Positions 1 through 33,469 are shown, counted from the stretch's first letter. The stretch is 64,000 nucleotides of DNA from Acanthochromis polyacanthus (GCF_021347895.1 NC_067117.1:16835858-16899857); one strand, 5' to 3'. The notes: a model not told the origin generated them from the letters alone. Translations and numbers: made by a program.

Positions 1-902
1 TACGTAATGATAGCTTAGAAAGATCGGTGTCACACGTGACGTAAACCTGCTTTACAGTGAGTTCGACTAATGACAGCCAGATTAAATATCACAACTCTAA
101 TGTGAGATTATTTTTAAGTAAATCAAACTGTACTCTCCCATTTGGAAAAGAAACCTAGCTGTGTTTGTAATGTGTAGCTATGATTGAAGCTAGAACAGCA
201 TCAGTCCCCGTCTACAAACCCACAGAGCTTACTGTGTTTTGTATACAGATAAATCCTGATTTGTGTCCCTGCAGCTGCTAGTGTACAAAAACTTCTTAAA
301 ACACAATCAGTTAAGATTTAAGTTAAGACAGATTTAAAAGAAACGATTGGCAAATAATATAAAAGTAGTCATTAGTGGAATTCCAGCTGGTAAACTATCT
401 GGATCCTGAGTTTCTTTGTTGTGATTTTTAAAAGGAAACTGATATTTCTACAACAACTTATTACAACTAGGCTTGCAACTAACTAGCGTCAGACTAACCA
501 AACATTTCATTGTAGATCAAGCTGATCATTTTCTGAATTAAACTATCGTGACTTAGTTATAAAAAGTGATATCAGACTGCTTGTTCTGTCCCACCAGCAG
601 TCCAAATCCCAAAGATATTCCCCTACTGTCACCTATGACAAAGAAAAGCATCAAATCTGCACATCTGAGAAGCTCAAACCAGTAAATGTTTGGCAATTTT
701 GCTTAAAAAATTACTAAAGTGATTAATGGATTATTAAAATAGCTGCAGATTCATTTTCTTTTGACTGACTAATCACCAAATGTATGTTTTTGTTGGCCTC
801 AGTTTTCCAGCAACTAAAATATTATACTGCAAATTAAATAACTCTTAAATTTCACTAAATTCTCTTTGACTTTTTGTCTAGTAGAAGATAAAACAGATAA
901 AG
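1..902. other. Downstream flank of the LRRFIP-like gene
   Basis: This AT-rich stretch lies downstream of the stop codon of the minus-strand gene and probably includes its 3' UTR. I see no clear poly(A) signal on the minus strand and no second gene. Confidence 0.4.
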
Positions 903-3900
903 TTAAGACAAAATGCAGGAATCGGAGTTTCTGCTGTCTTGGATCTCACCGTCGTTAGTCGGATTTTTTTGTTTATCCTGCGAATCATCGGGGAGCTCTG
1001 GAAACCTGTCCTGCTCTGGAGTCTCATCAGATGCATCTTCGTAGGCACTTATGCTGTCTGAGTCGTTCCTGTCTGGGGAGGGATCTCGTCCGTCCACGAT
1101 GCCGTTTTCGTAAGGCCTCTGGTGGACGCCGTCTTCAGACTCAAGGTTGTCCAGCGCAAGAGAAGGCGGGTGGCCGAGCGGCTTGCTCACGATCCTCCGC
1201 AGCTTCGTCGCCTGCCAGTCTCCAATGCTGCTGTCGGGTTCACACAGCAACGAGTTCTTTTCTTCTCTGTGTGCAACTTGAATCAATTCCTTGGCATCGT
1301 CTTGTATTTGGTGACCTCGCCTCGCTGCTTCATCGATCGTGTTCTCTGGAGCAGGTGGTTTGTTATTCCTTTCCTGCAAAGACAAAACAAGATGCCCATC
1401 AATGAATTCAGTTCGGATCAAACGAAATCAAACAAGTCATTTCAGTGCAAGTTGCTTCATGAAAAGCTTAAAGTTACAAGAACTAGAACTGATTTCATGG
1501 TTGTATTTCAGCAGTAAAAACTATTTCTGACATAAAAATCCCCAAATTTGTTAAAGTGCAACTAGTTATAAGAGGGCTGCACAGTGGAGTAGTGGTTAGC
1601 ACCTTCGCCTTGCAGCGAGAAGATCCCTGGTTCGCGTCCCGGCTTTCCTGGGATCTTTCTGCATGGGGTTTGCATGTTCGCTGTGCATGAAAATTAATAC
1701 AACTCTGGACAGAAATAAATGCTGTGACTTTGCAGAAGCTTATGGAAACGATGCCACGGCGACTGTGTGTCGTTCTCAGAGCTAAAGGCGGTCCAATGAA
1801 ATATTAGAGCGTGTGACTTTTCTTTTGGACGGTCAGTGTATCTTTAGGCACAAATTCAGTGCCTTTATGATGTTATGTAAAGGTCATTCTTCAGCTGCCA
1901 CATTACCTCTTTCAATCTCTCCACTTCCTGCATCAGAGAGCTGACCATGCTCTCCAGTTTCCTCTTGGCCTCCCTTTCTCGTTCCAGCTCCTACAAATAC
2001 AGGGAGACACCAGCATTATGAGCGGATCAGCAGCTTGTTCACGTCACATTCGGTTGCAATCAGGAACCAAAAACTTCACAACAGAAATGACGAGGAATAA
2101 AAGATTTAGAAAGTCTATACTATGACTTGAAATGTTATTTTGTTAAACAGTGTTTCTGTTTTGGTGAAGCCTCCACGTACCAAACTAGCCTGTCCAGCTT
2201 CCCTCCGGGCTTCAGCCAGCAGCTCCTCTACACCCTCCAGCGTGTCCTGCAGGACGTCCACCTGGAACAACAGAGCCTCTCGCTCGACCTCCAGCCCACG
2301 CAGCTCCTGCACCGCCTCGTCGTAGCTGGCCTGCAGCTCCAGCTACACCACAAGCACAGCTACAAATCAGTGTGGGCAACTTCAGAGGAATGCATGCCAG
2401 TCAGTGGGAGAGAAAGAGCTTAGCGAGCCCTCAGCAGCAACCATCTGTGGGAGGCCTCATGTGGAAGCATGACAATCTCTCCATATGTACAGAACCACTT
2501 TTCAACGCAGTGCTTTCACAGAAGACCCGACAATACTGTGAAAATACTTTAAAAAGCAACAACTGTCATCATATTTATGAAAACAGGCAAAGATAAAAGG
2601 AAAACAAAAATAAAAGAAGAAATAATCACCATTTCTGGGAGCCCCATGAAGAGGTCCTGGTCAGACTGTCAAAAAAGAAAAACAAATTTGAAAAAAAAGG
2701 TCATTTATAAATAATACTTGAATGATTTTAAATTATTTACAGGAACCCAAACATGCTCTAAAAGGCTTATTGGATACTGGCCACAAGTGATGGGATTAAA
2801 AACGACTACAATGTTGATTTATAAAGTTACTGCAACCCTCAGGCTGACCTGTACTACATCATACATGAGTTGTTTCTGTTATTTAGTCTCTGCTCTTCAA
2901 CAAAAATAACAAACTACATTCACCAAAATCATCAAACAATGGCTCATATATAATATATCATTTTGAAATTATTTACTACCGAATATAGATGACAACATTT
3001 GTTCTGGAAAAAAGAAGTACTGAACCATTCTTTTGTTTCTGGACTTAATGCCGTTTTTCCTTCAGTGACGTGATTCTTACTTAAACTGATGACATGATCA
3101 AAAGCTCCCTGATAGCTGGAGATAATAGACGGCTTATCTGCAAGTGGATTATCACAGCAGGAAAACACAGGTGTAAATAATGAAACACATAACAGCTAAA
3201 CACCATTTATCTGTTTCAGGGCTCCTGCTATTGAACTGTGGTTTGCTGTGCAATTAGTAACATCTGTAAAAATCTGCTATGAAATGAGCTTATTAGTTCC
3301 CATTTCTCAAAATGAGACTGAAACAGGATGTATCTTGTTAACATGCAACTTTATAATTTTCATAGCAAACCTTTTAAACAGGATTGCTAATGTTGCACAA
3401 AACTCTGACTCACTGAGGAATTTCAGCTTTGTTGCAACGACAAACATTTTAACACTTTATCACATACTTTATTTAGATTGCAGCTGTATCCAAAACAGTG
3501 ACTGGCATCGACGCTAAGCTACTCGACACAGTATCAACCTTCTAAAGCAGAAGTATCTCATTGCTACCTCCCATCGCCATGTCACCACTCGTCACGTTGC
3601 ACTCATTAAATCAGACATGTCTGGTTTTGACTACACGACGACCTTATCAGTTTGCCTCGGTCTTTCAGAACAGAGCTTTGTCAGCGATATGATTTTATAA
3701 GACGAGCTTCACCGAATTAACGACAAATGAACGCTTTCAAACAACTTATATTCTCACTAATTATTCAGTCGTGAGCTCAGATTCAATCCATGCCTACCAG
3801 AAGATGACGCAGTTTATTTATTACTGTATGAAATGTTTTTAAGCAGTGAACCATTTCCATAGTGACATCTGAAAATCAATAGCAAATATGTAACACATTT

Positions 3901-6206
3901 TAACAGCTATAAGCAAAAAAGATTTTTCAGATAAATATAAGAACAGTCAGGAATGTATAAAGCAGAAACTGTCTGGTGAAAGTTAGTCTGTAGACAAACA
4001 TTCAGTGAATGACCCGTTCTGATAGATTTAATCATAGCTTTAAAAAGACGCTCTATCTATACTATCAAATACTGATCATATTAAATACTATTGAGGCATG
4101 ATGATAACCACCTTTAAAGTATATGATAAATTGTGTGATTTAAGTAAAAGGTATTTGCAGTGAGTGCACCTGATGACAGGTTATGACGAGTCACACAGGT
4201 TTGTGTAACACCAGTATGTTAGGATTAATTTTGCATTAGACTACTAGGATTCCGACTTTACTTTAGTATTGCTAAATACGTGCTTAGTAGAAAACTGAAC
4301 AGACTAACAAAGATACTGTTACATCTTTAAAGACAAGATATGCAAGTCCTGACATTTGGATGTCAGTGGGAGACATCATGTATCAACTAATTAAACTTAT
4401 GAAACAAAAAAGGCTAGTCATATTCATAGATTCTAAACTTTTTTCCAAGTGAGGAAAGAGTATGTAGAAATAACTTGTTTATGTAAAAAAAAAAAAAACT
4501 AATAATTTGTCTCTCAAATTATTAGTACGTGTATTTTCTGCATCTTTGATTTCGCCTCAGACATCTGAAATGTGACTGCTAAACGCTACTATGCACTGCA
4601 CTTTAAAAGCCCACACTGTACAGCAGGACCAATCAATCGATTCATAATATCAAACAATGCAATTAGCAAATCGTAATGGCTGAATTGTCTGACTCCAGAA
4701 TATCTTTGGGTTATGGACAAAACAAGGCATTTGAGGACATCATTTAAGGTTTGAAAACACATTTTTCATTATTTTAGGACATTTTATAGACCAAACAACC
4801 AGTTGATTGATTGAGCAAATACTTTAAATTGAAAATAGCCATTAGTTGAAGCCCTAACTGTACTTCAAATGTACTGAATTTAGGCAGACTGAAACATTCA
4901 GAGGTTGTTTACACATGATCAGTACATACTATGTGGTACAGATATGAGCACACTGATACGACTGACAAAAGCCCATTCTCATTACTTATCTCTCCTTCTG
5001 TGACTGTCACGCTTGGGTGGTGACTCGTGGTAATGCTCTCTGGCACTTTTAATCTATTACACAATAAATACTGAACTGCAACTTGTCCTTAAAAAACTCA
5101 TAACAGAAATTAAGCTGACAGAAAAATCACAGCTAGACATTTTCCTCGTGTAGTTTAGCCCTACAGTACAGTATGCAAGAAATTAATCTAAAAAAACGAA
5201 GAAAAATCTAAATGCAGCACGTATTAATTTGTTAAATTCTCTCCATTCTTTGTAAGGACAGAGGGGAAAAATGTATTTCTCCAACACACAACTTCTCCAC
5301 AGCACAATGGATGTATTCACTGTACTGAAATGACAAAGGGCAGATTGAGAGTGGGATCAAAGACAAGAAACCACAAGTTAGTAATAAGTCAGCATACAAT
5401 CGATGTTTTTTTGTTGATGCTGGCTGGAAACACTGCCTCATGCTGTCTGATCATTGTCCTTTACAGCCACACCTGAGGAGGGTGTGGATTATCTCCGTGG
5501 TTAAGAACTCGTCACAGACTTGAACAGCTCAAAAACATTTTGTGCACAAATGATTGAACTGAACACTTTAATAACCAAAAAGTACAAAAAATAAGATTTG
5601 CACATTTTTTCTTAAGTCAGAAAGGAAGACTATTTGGATGCTACGTTTATTTCTTACTCAGTGTTGTTGTGTTACGTGTCAGTGATAATGAGACATGACA
5701 GACAGGGTGGAGATGATCAGGATAATATCGTGTACAAGTGAGGGTTCCTTACCTGGCTGTCACTCCTCTTTTTCAGGGTTCCTGCTCGGCTGTCGCTCCG
5801 GTTTAGCCTCCGAGATGAGCTCTCAGTCTGTCGTCAAGAAAAAAACGCACGTCTCAGATGGAGTTAGCATCACAAACTGTCATAACAAAAACACTGGGAG
5901 CTAACTCGACTGACAATGAGGAAGTGAAGCTTCAAGCCTGACGAAGGCAACTCTGCTTGTTCAGCTCGGTTTTCAGAGATACACAGCTGAAATGTGCCTT
6001 CTTTAAAAACACCAAACTAACTATATTAACCACCGTTAAATCGTTAAGGAAGAGTAACGTTAGCTTTAGCTCTGCCGTTAATGACGCCGTGATTTTTCTG
6101 CTCTCACCTCCTTTATGATGCTGCGGAGCGACTCATCCTCGCTGATTCCTCTAGAAAATGTCCGTTTCTTTGGCGAGCCGCTGCTGTCCAGGGTGACTGA
6201 ATGCAT
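903..6206 (-). CDS. LRRFIP-like coiled-coil protein with C-terminal CaaX box (six exons)
   Basis: I assembled six exons on the minus strand: 6206-6108, 5827-5753, 2665-2630, 2342-2181, 1990-1907 and 1373-903. All junctions are AG/GT and all introns are phase 0, giving 308 residues. The start is the ATG at 6206-6204. Residues 1-33 contain a basic stretch (SPKKRTFSR) followed by SEDESLRSIIKE, which resembles the N-terminal acidic motif of LRRFIP1/2. Residues 34-70 are Ser/Arg/Lys-rich. Residues 71-152 form a heptad-rich coiled coil (around LEVEREALLFQVDVLQDTL), matching the LRRFIP coiled coil in pattern. Residues 153-308 are an acidic, Ser-rich, probably disordered tail. The last four residues, CILS, fit a farnesylation CaaX box. 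LRRFIP proteins bind Flightless-I and act in nucleic-acid sensing and Wnt signalling; whether this shorter protein does so is inference. Additional exons in the 3 kb intron cannot be excluded. Confidence 0.68.
1572..1690 (+). repeat. tRNA-derived SINE-like fragment
   Basis: The segment has an A-box-like part (gtggagtagtggttagcac) and, about 45 bases later, a B-box-like part (ggttcgcgtccc), followed by a body ending gggtttgcatgttcgctgtg. This layout is typical of dispersed fish tRNA-derived repeats. It lies in the last intron (1374-1906) of the LRRFIP-like gene. There is no foldable intact tRNA and no discriminator or anticodon stem that I can support. Confidence 0.5.
2666..5752 (-). other. 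Large intron of the LRRFIP-like gene
   Basis: This intron of about 3.1 kb separates exons 2 and 3. It is AT-rich and contains an A-run and a perfect 12-bp stem hairpin at 4498-4526. I found no convincing additional exon or transposon. Confidence 0.5.
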
Positions 6207-6400
6207 TTTTTCTGGCTTATATTGAGCTTTAGTTTACGTAAAAGACACCTCCAGACTCTGGTTGAAGTGCTGTTTGGTTTGTTTCCTACGCAGCAGCATA
6301 GAGCGACGCCCAGGCCGTGATCTACGGAGAGCCGCAGGGGTCAAACCGCCTTAACGCCACCCTCAGCCCGCCCACTCTCACCAAAAAGTCAAAGATTAGC
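6108..6400 (-). promoter_or_regulatory. First exon and probable promoter of the LRRFIP-like gene
   Basis: Sequence around and just upstream of the ATG (upstream means higher coordinates) is clearly richer in G+C and CpG than its surroundings, for example 6295-6375. This is what a TATA-less vertebrate promoter looks like. No TATA box is visible and the transcription start cannot be fixed from sequence. Confidence 0.35.
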
Positions 6401-8240
6401 TCTTTGGCAGGAGACACGAATCATGTCAGCTGTAGGAAGGTAAAAGTAAAAATTGTTTGTTTGTTTTACCGTTAAGATTAGCTATGGTGCATTTCAAGCG
6501 CTACGTGCTGAAATTAGTCAGTGTGAAAGTCTGCCAAGTACCTTCAAGGTGAGTGTGATGGGCTGCGACTATTTCCTGGAAACTTGAAGTAGATGAGAAA
6601 AACTTCAACTACACTTTTTTTTTTTTTTGCTTACATATACTGGCATATATAAATATATCAGTTTGACGTTCTCTAGAAACGTCTAATCTCTGAACACACA
6701 TGAATAAAACAATTTGTAATGCAGAACCACACATGGCTGCATGTCACAATGATACAAAACAAAACACACAGAATACTTTATAATAGTAAACACTTGGTCA
6801 TAAAATCCAGGTAGAACTGAGTTCTGGAGTTTCAAAATGGTTCAGAAAAAAATCACTACTTGACTTCTGCATGATCAATTTTAATTTCTATGCGCTCAAG
6901 CTAGACATTTTAAAGATGGCTTTAATTTAGTTTCCATGTTTCAACTCACTCATAAGAGCGCATTAATCTACTTGTACAATATTGCACATTTGGAATCAAT
7001 TCATGATGAGAAATAACAGCTGAAATTTCAGGCTTTTTTCATTAGTAGCTCCTAAGATATTGTCATTCAAACAGTCTCACATTTAAATGTGCAAAACAAA
7101 CTCCTGAAAGTGGGTCGACAAGCTATTTTATGTATCACGCTACAGTTTCAAAGATGCCATTTTTGATATCCAGAGTTTCTGATCAGAAAAAAAATGTGTC
7201 ACAATGCCACCGGTGATTTGAGATTAAATGATCCTTTTAAAACTTTGACCACTGTCCTTTCACAGCTGTTCCAGTTGTCCCTTCAGCCTCCGGTTGTTCT
7301 TAACCTTCTAATCTATCACAATTGTCCTCTTCCACTATGTCTGATTGATTAGACAGCAGCTGCTTGTCAGTCTGAAACCTGAAGTCACAGGATCTAAGCT
7401 CCGCTGCTCTCCAACACTTTCAGTAGTGAGTCCCATTGCGACTTGGGGACTTTTAACTCATACGAAGGACAGATGCCTGTCAGTGTGTGCTGTCCCAGCC
7501 TAAATGTTACAGCCTACTGCTACATGATGGACTGTCTCTGTGGTGACTTCTCTGTCCACCTTGAACCTTAAGTCATGTCTGCTGTCGTAGACCCCTGCCT
7601 CTATTGTTTTTGTGCTGTCCTTCACACCGACCTTTTCTACCCACTGGGGATGTGATGATGGAAATATAAGCAGGTACAAAATAGACAGATTGGGACTTTT
7701 TTCTGCCTGTAGCCACTGTGAAAAAAAGAGAAAAAAACACATTTATGCATTAGACAAATTTTGAAAGGGTCTTTAATTTCAATATCAACATGGACAATAC
7801 AAAACTATTGAACTTGTTGTGGTTGCTAGTGGCAGATGGCCCACAATGTACATGATCTTTACCACTTACAGGAACTTTGTTGACACCACATCTGTTTTAA
7901 TCACATAGAACAAATTGAGTTCAGATTATACAGAGATAAGACAACGTTTTTGCTGCTCAACATTACTTTATATATGTATTTAGCACCTCTTCTATTAATG
8001 AATCTATCAATTTGAGCTTTGCTTAATTTATTCACAAATAAGTTGTTACTTCCGTCACCATATTTACCAGCAACTCCCTTATCACACTATAAAAGGGACC
8101 AAATGAGTCCGCAATATTTTAGACTGACTATATTACCAGCAGAACTCCAAAAGTAGAAGCTCAGTGCAACAAAAGTGAATAAGCATGTAATTTTTAATCA
8201 GCATTATTGCAATAATATGGTCAAACCTATAGGCTGTGTC
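6400..8240. other. Intergenic, no gene seen
   Basis: AT-rich intergenic DNA. Open frames here (such as 7500-7742) are short and have no recognisable domain or codon bias. Confidence 0.5.
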
Positions 8241-8244
8241 TATA

Positions 8245-8764
8245 TGTCATGGCCCCTCCCTCCTCTGTGTTGCTCTCCTGGCCAGCTGGCACCCCTGGCT
8301 GATTGTGTGCTGCTGCTGAGAAGCACAGCTGCACATAATCAGCAATCAGCAGCACATTAAAGCCTGCCTCTCCCAAACATTGAGTGCTGGGCCCGTACCT
8401 GAGACGCTCCTGCTTGGAACACACCCGCCTGGTTTTGCTCTGTCTCCCTCTCCCACCCTGCACTCCAGCTTTGGATTTCCCCGTCTGCCCGGCCCTGCCC
8501 AGTCCAGCTTTGAACTCTGCCCCTGCCTCAGCTCCCGATCCCCGGACTTTTGAGTTTGAGTTTTTCTGTTGGCTTTTAGTTCACTCCCGTATCACGGCCC
8601 GTTTTAGTTCTTGCTTCTGTTTAGTTTAGATTCCCATTCTGTTTATTCCTGTGCTTCCCGTATGGAGTGTTTTCTGTTCAGTAAATATTTTAAATCCTTG
8701 GTTCTAGTACCCGCCTGTCTCTGAGTACCTGCTTTTGGGTTCAAACACCACCGCGTTCCTAACA
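8245..8764 (+). repeat. Solo-LTR-like block
   Basis: The block starts TGTCATGGCC and ends CCTAACA, giving the TG...CA termini of a long terminal repeat. It is markedly more C+T-rich than its flanks. It is bounded by ctata on the left and ctatc on the right, a 4-of-5 match to a 5-bp target duplication. Its length (520 bp) fits a retroelement LTR. No internal gag/pol sequence and no second LTR are present, so if correct it is a solo LTR left by recombination. Confidence 0.45.
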
Positions 8765-8774
8765 CTATCTGCAT

Positions 8775-9430
8775 GTCTGCATCATGGCTCCACGTGGAAA
8801 AGACTTATCAAAGAAGTTTGACTGTGAGACTTTACAAAGATGGAAAAGGATACAGGAATATAGGTGATAAATAAAAATCATTCAACGGTCTGCTGCACTA
8901 ATGAGGAATGGAAAGAGCCATGGTACCACAATTTAGAACTGCAGTGATAAAATGACATCACGGACAACACACGACTTGAACACTCTAGCTCTGAAAAAAC
9001 AACAGGCTTGGTACGGAGGTCATCAATGGAAATGAGAGGCTCCGGGACAGCTCAGACACTGCAAAGAAGATTGTATAACATCAACCACTTTGGATCGTAT
9101 CCAAGAAAAAGAACCATGCTTGCTCTTTGGTACAAATCTGCTCTATTCAACTTTGCTAAAGAACATTAAAAGAAGCCTGGTGAATACTGAAATCACTTTT
9201 ACTGGTCAGAAGAGACCGAGACAGATTTATTTGACTCTGATGGCACCCAGCATGTTGCATGTTCAGCATGAACCTGGCCAGTACTCTCACAGTGAATGCA
9301 TAGTCCTCACAGTGAAACATGAAGGTGGGAGTGAGATGATCTCGGGCTGCGTGAGTGCAAAAGGTGTTGGAGGGATGACATTTATAGATGGCACCATTAA
9401 TGGCTGTACATGTACCACAGTGCTGTGATG
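8775..9430 (+). pseudogene. Eroded Tc1/mariner-like transposase relic
   Basis: Fragments of a Tc1-type transposase can be read on the plus strand in broken frames. Near 8784 is the start-like MAPRGKDLSKKF. At 9319-9402 is HEGGSEMISGCVSAKGVG, corresponding to the family motif HGGGSxMxWGCFxxxGxG. Many stops and frameshifts interrupt it, and the catalytic region downstream is missing. It directly follows the solo-LTR-like block. It is an old, dead copy unrelated in age to the nearly intact Tc1 element in gdf11 intron 1. Confidence 0.6.
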
Positions 9431-12400
9431 TTGCTGAAAAGATGACTCTCTGTCTCCACATTCAAAGCACAGTTTAAAAATCATGCAAGAGTTTAAAGAT
9501 AAAAAGTATGAATTATTACCTGGATGAGTATGTCACCTGAGAAAGATAAACAAACACAGCAGCTGCAGCAAAGAACTGCTGAAAACATTGTGTCTGTGGA
9601 ATGACAGAGCATCTCCCCAGCAAATTGGGCAACAGTCATCAAAAATAAATGAGGACATGCAAAGTACAAATCTCAGTAATGAAAGATGTATGAATTTTAG
9701 TTGCTTGGACTTCCTACCGGGCATTTGTTGTTTAATTTAGTGAATCTGTATGGGTATAATGTGCCACTTTACACGTACATCTCTCTTTGTTTTACAGCCC
9801 CTTCATCCCACCTTAAAAAGTGGACTACTGAAGCACTAATGATGGTGGCTATTACCTGCCGAAGCATCAGAGGTTTGATTTCATACATTCTCCTGAAGCT
9901 TCCTTTGTGGGAGGAAGTTCCTTGATGCTTCAGACTCAACTATTCTTTATACGCTGAAAGACTGGTGAGTATTTAGTCACACATCCACACACATAGTTCA
10001 GCTTTATGCCACAGATGTATCTAGAGACTGCAGGTCCTTTCCAAAAAAGTTCCAAATGAGGGCATTTGTACAGATCCAGAATAAGAGATGTATAATTAGG
10101 GTATTTGCATCCTTGTCGTGATAATTGATATGGTGATGTTCCACACTGATCATCATAATACAGTCTGATATCTTGATTTCGGGTGTGTTTATCTGTAAGC
10201 ACTTGTAAATAGCAGTTTATTGGCTCAGAAGACACATTTATTTAATGCTTTACTAACATTTCCTACTATCCTCTGTGATAAGCTGAATACAGAGAGACTT
10301 AACTGGGTGGCACATGTAAAAGGAAAAAAAAACAAAACAGTATTATCTCTGGATTTTTTCTCAAGCTTTCTTCCCAGCAAAACTTTTTGTCACTGTGTAG
10401 AATTTAAATGGTGACTGCTGGTTACAGTAAGTCACTTTGCAAACAACAGCCTCCAGAAATATTGACTACCCAGCTGAGAATAGTTATTTCTGGTTTGTGG
10501 TATGTAACTTGTCTTCCAGCAAACCTTGACCCCATTATTTCCTCCTTTTGTTGCAAAGACTGCTCAAACCCTAAGATATTTCCTCATGGGGATTTTTTTT
10601 CTTCAGTATTTTAGTGCCGTTCCAATGTTTGGGTTTGGGTTTAGTGTGATAAATATGGTTGTTAGTGAAAATCAGGTTGATAGCTTTGTGTCATTGATAA
10701 ATATTCTGTATATTTAAACATTGAAACATACAAATGCACAGTGCAGAGACAAACAGGCTGTAGTTTTTGATCAGATGAAAATTTTAAACTAAGTGTCTTA
10801 TCCCTTGAGTATTCATTAGTTTGTGGTTTTTGATTCAGTTAAACTGAAATGAAGCTGCCAGTTGATTTTTTTTTAGCAACAGGGAACAAACAGAGGCAAA
10901 TTTGAGCAAACAGTTAAAAAAGTGTCACTTATGATGTCTGGGAATCTCTATCCAAATACATTATAGAGGAGCTTTGATGCTTTAGTATTGTTCAAGTCCA
11001 GTAGACCTGCAAGAGATCTTTTTTTTTTTTTTCCGAGATTGTGAAATATACTAACATACTCCAAAAGCATAAAAATGTGGTCAGTTTTGACTAGCCTATT
11101 TTTCACTGGCTGCTTGTATCCCATTTCTTGTGACAGATAAATGGATTTTATGCTTGCAGAATGAGGAGTGTCCTTTTAACATGAGAGCAGAATTAGTTTC
11201 AGCTTGAATAACATATATTCCTCACTTACTTAATTTAATGGGTATTTAGTGCAAATTAATTTGAATTTTATCCATAAAGATTTACAACAGCCAAATGTAG
11301 AGACCTAATGGCCTCAGAGTGCCTGTTCTGCAGCGAAACTCCACATCAGACCACAAGCAGCAGAGAAGGTTGCAGCTCTCAAACAGGACCTGTCCTGCTG
11401 CTGCAGCTCAGGTTTCCTCCAGCAGGTGACAGCAGTGGGTCAGTGATGCCACAAAGGAAACTCACTGCTCTTTAAGAGATTCAATTATGTCCAAATCAGA
11501 ATAACTTTAATAATCCCTGCATGGTAATTGCTAAATTAGAAAACGAGCAGGAGCAACTGTAGCAGACCGTACACATGACTGATGCATGCACAAAAACAAC
11601 AACTACTAATAGTAATAGCAATGAAGACAGCCTTATATTAATAATTAAATATTTTCCATAAAAGCAAAACTTTTATTAAAATCAGTCAGTGATGCATATA
11701 AACCGAACTCTAGCATGTTTTCATGGTCATTGGGCAACATTTATATTAGGCATGTATCATTAGGATATTGTGGAGTGAAATATGATATAAAAGTTAAATT
11801 ACAATCTGTAAAAATTCACTAACTGACAACAATTAGGACTTGAGTCACATTTTCACAAGGTTTGTTCTGTTTCGTACAAATTGCCTTTTTAGTGGGTCTA
11901 CATATATATTATTAGGTCTTTCTATATGCTATCTGCTGTTGCATGGCTGAAAAATCTCCTGAGCATGTTTGTCATATTGTCATTATAACGTTGATGCTTT
12001 TTAATATCCATTCTGGTGTATTTAAAGCTCCCAGGTTTGAACGAAAAGGCCAGTATTTACTTCCTAGCAGGTTTTACGCACAGTTTGGAGAGCCTTGCAT
12101 TGGAGCAGCTTGTGCTACTTCTGACTAATCTACATATAACCGTAGGGATAGACCTGCATGATGAATAGTCATGCGTAAAAATGCAATATAAATGTTTGTA
12201 TGGGTGTGATTTAGGAGAGGATGTGATGAATTCGAGGGAATCCGTGCAGCTTTATTTTGGATAGAAACCATTAAAATAGCATTTGGGACAAGAGGCACAG
12301 TGAGCCATAGTTTGCCGTCATCATAACAAACCTAATTGGTCTCTATCTCTAATGTGAGACATTGTTTGTGCACTGTAAAAACATTTACTCTCATAACAGT

Positions 12401-12470
12401 GCGCGCTCCCTCCCTTCGCTCTGTCCTTCTTGACTTGGTGACAGACCTAAAAGCCTTTTGTTGCAATCTT
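9431..12470. other. Intergenic region upstream of gdf11
   Basis: About 3 kb of AT-rich sequence without recognisable genes or intact repeats. It is the proximal upstream region of gdf11 and could hold its enhancers, but I cannot point to a specific one. Confidence 0.4.
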
Positions 12471-12472
12471 AG

Positions 12473-12516
12473 CCAATGGAGACGGATTACGACACCGGGC
12501 AGCTGAGATATATAAA
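12473..12516 (+). promoter_or_regulatory. gdf11 core promoter: CCAAT and TATA boxes
   Basis: A CCAAT box (12473-12477, agccaatgga) lies 32 bases ahead of a good TATA box (tatataaa, 12509-12516). This predicts transcription starting near 12540 and a 5' UTR of about 400 bases before the gdf11 ATG at 12941. TATA-containing promoters are also known for the paralogue myostatin. The exact start site is inference. Confidence 0.6.
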
Positions 12517-12940
12517 GAGCCCCTTTTTGACCGCACTTGCACATTTTTCAGTGACACATCTGAACATTCACACACCTCCATGGACTAAATTGTACAGAAG
12601 ACCCCAAAACAGCCATTATACTACATGTGAGCGGGCTATGCATTCACCAGGCAGATAATCTGTTCACTTTCAGTCAAAACCGCCAAAACCGAGACACACT
12701 GGAACGCACTTTTTTTTGAAAACTTATTGCAAAGGCTGCTGCTGCTGCTGCACACACACACAAAACGCAACTTCGAGGTGATCGTATTGGATTAGATGCA
12801 TGTCAGTGATTTCCTGCCTTTTGTAGGCTGAGGCAAGGAGCGGCGCACATCCGAGAGAAGGGATATAACGGGATAAAGCAAGGAAAAAGACCAGAAAAGA
12901 AAGAAAACAAAGTTGCATTTCCCGGTGTCCGCGCATCGTC

Positions 12941-33469
<20,529 letters not shown>

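Noticed and set aside
1572..1690. A tRNA gene
   Set aside because: Box-like motifs exist but no cloverleaf with anticodon and acceptor stems; better explained as a SINE-type repeat.
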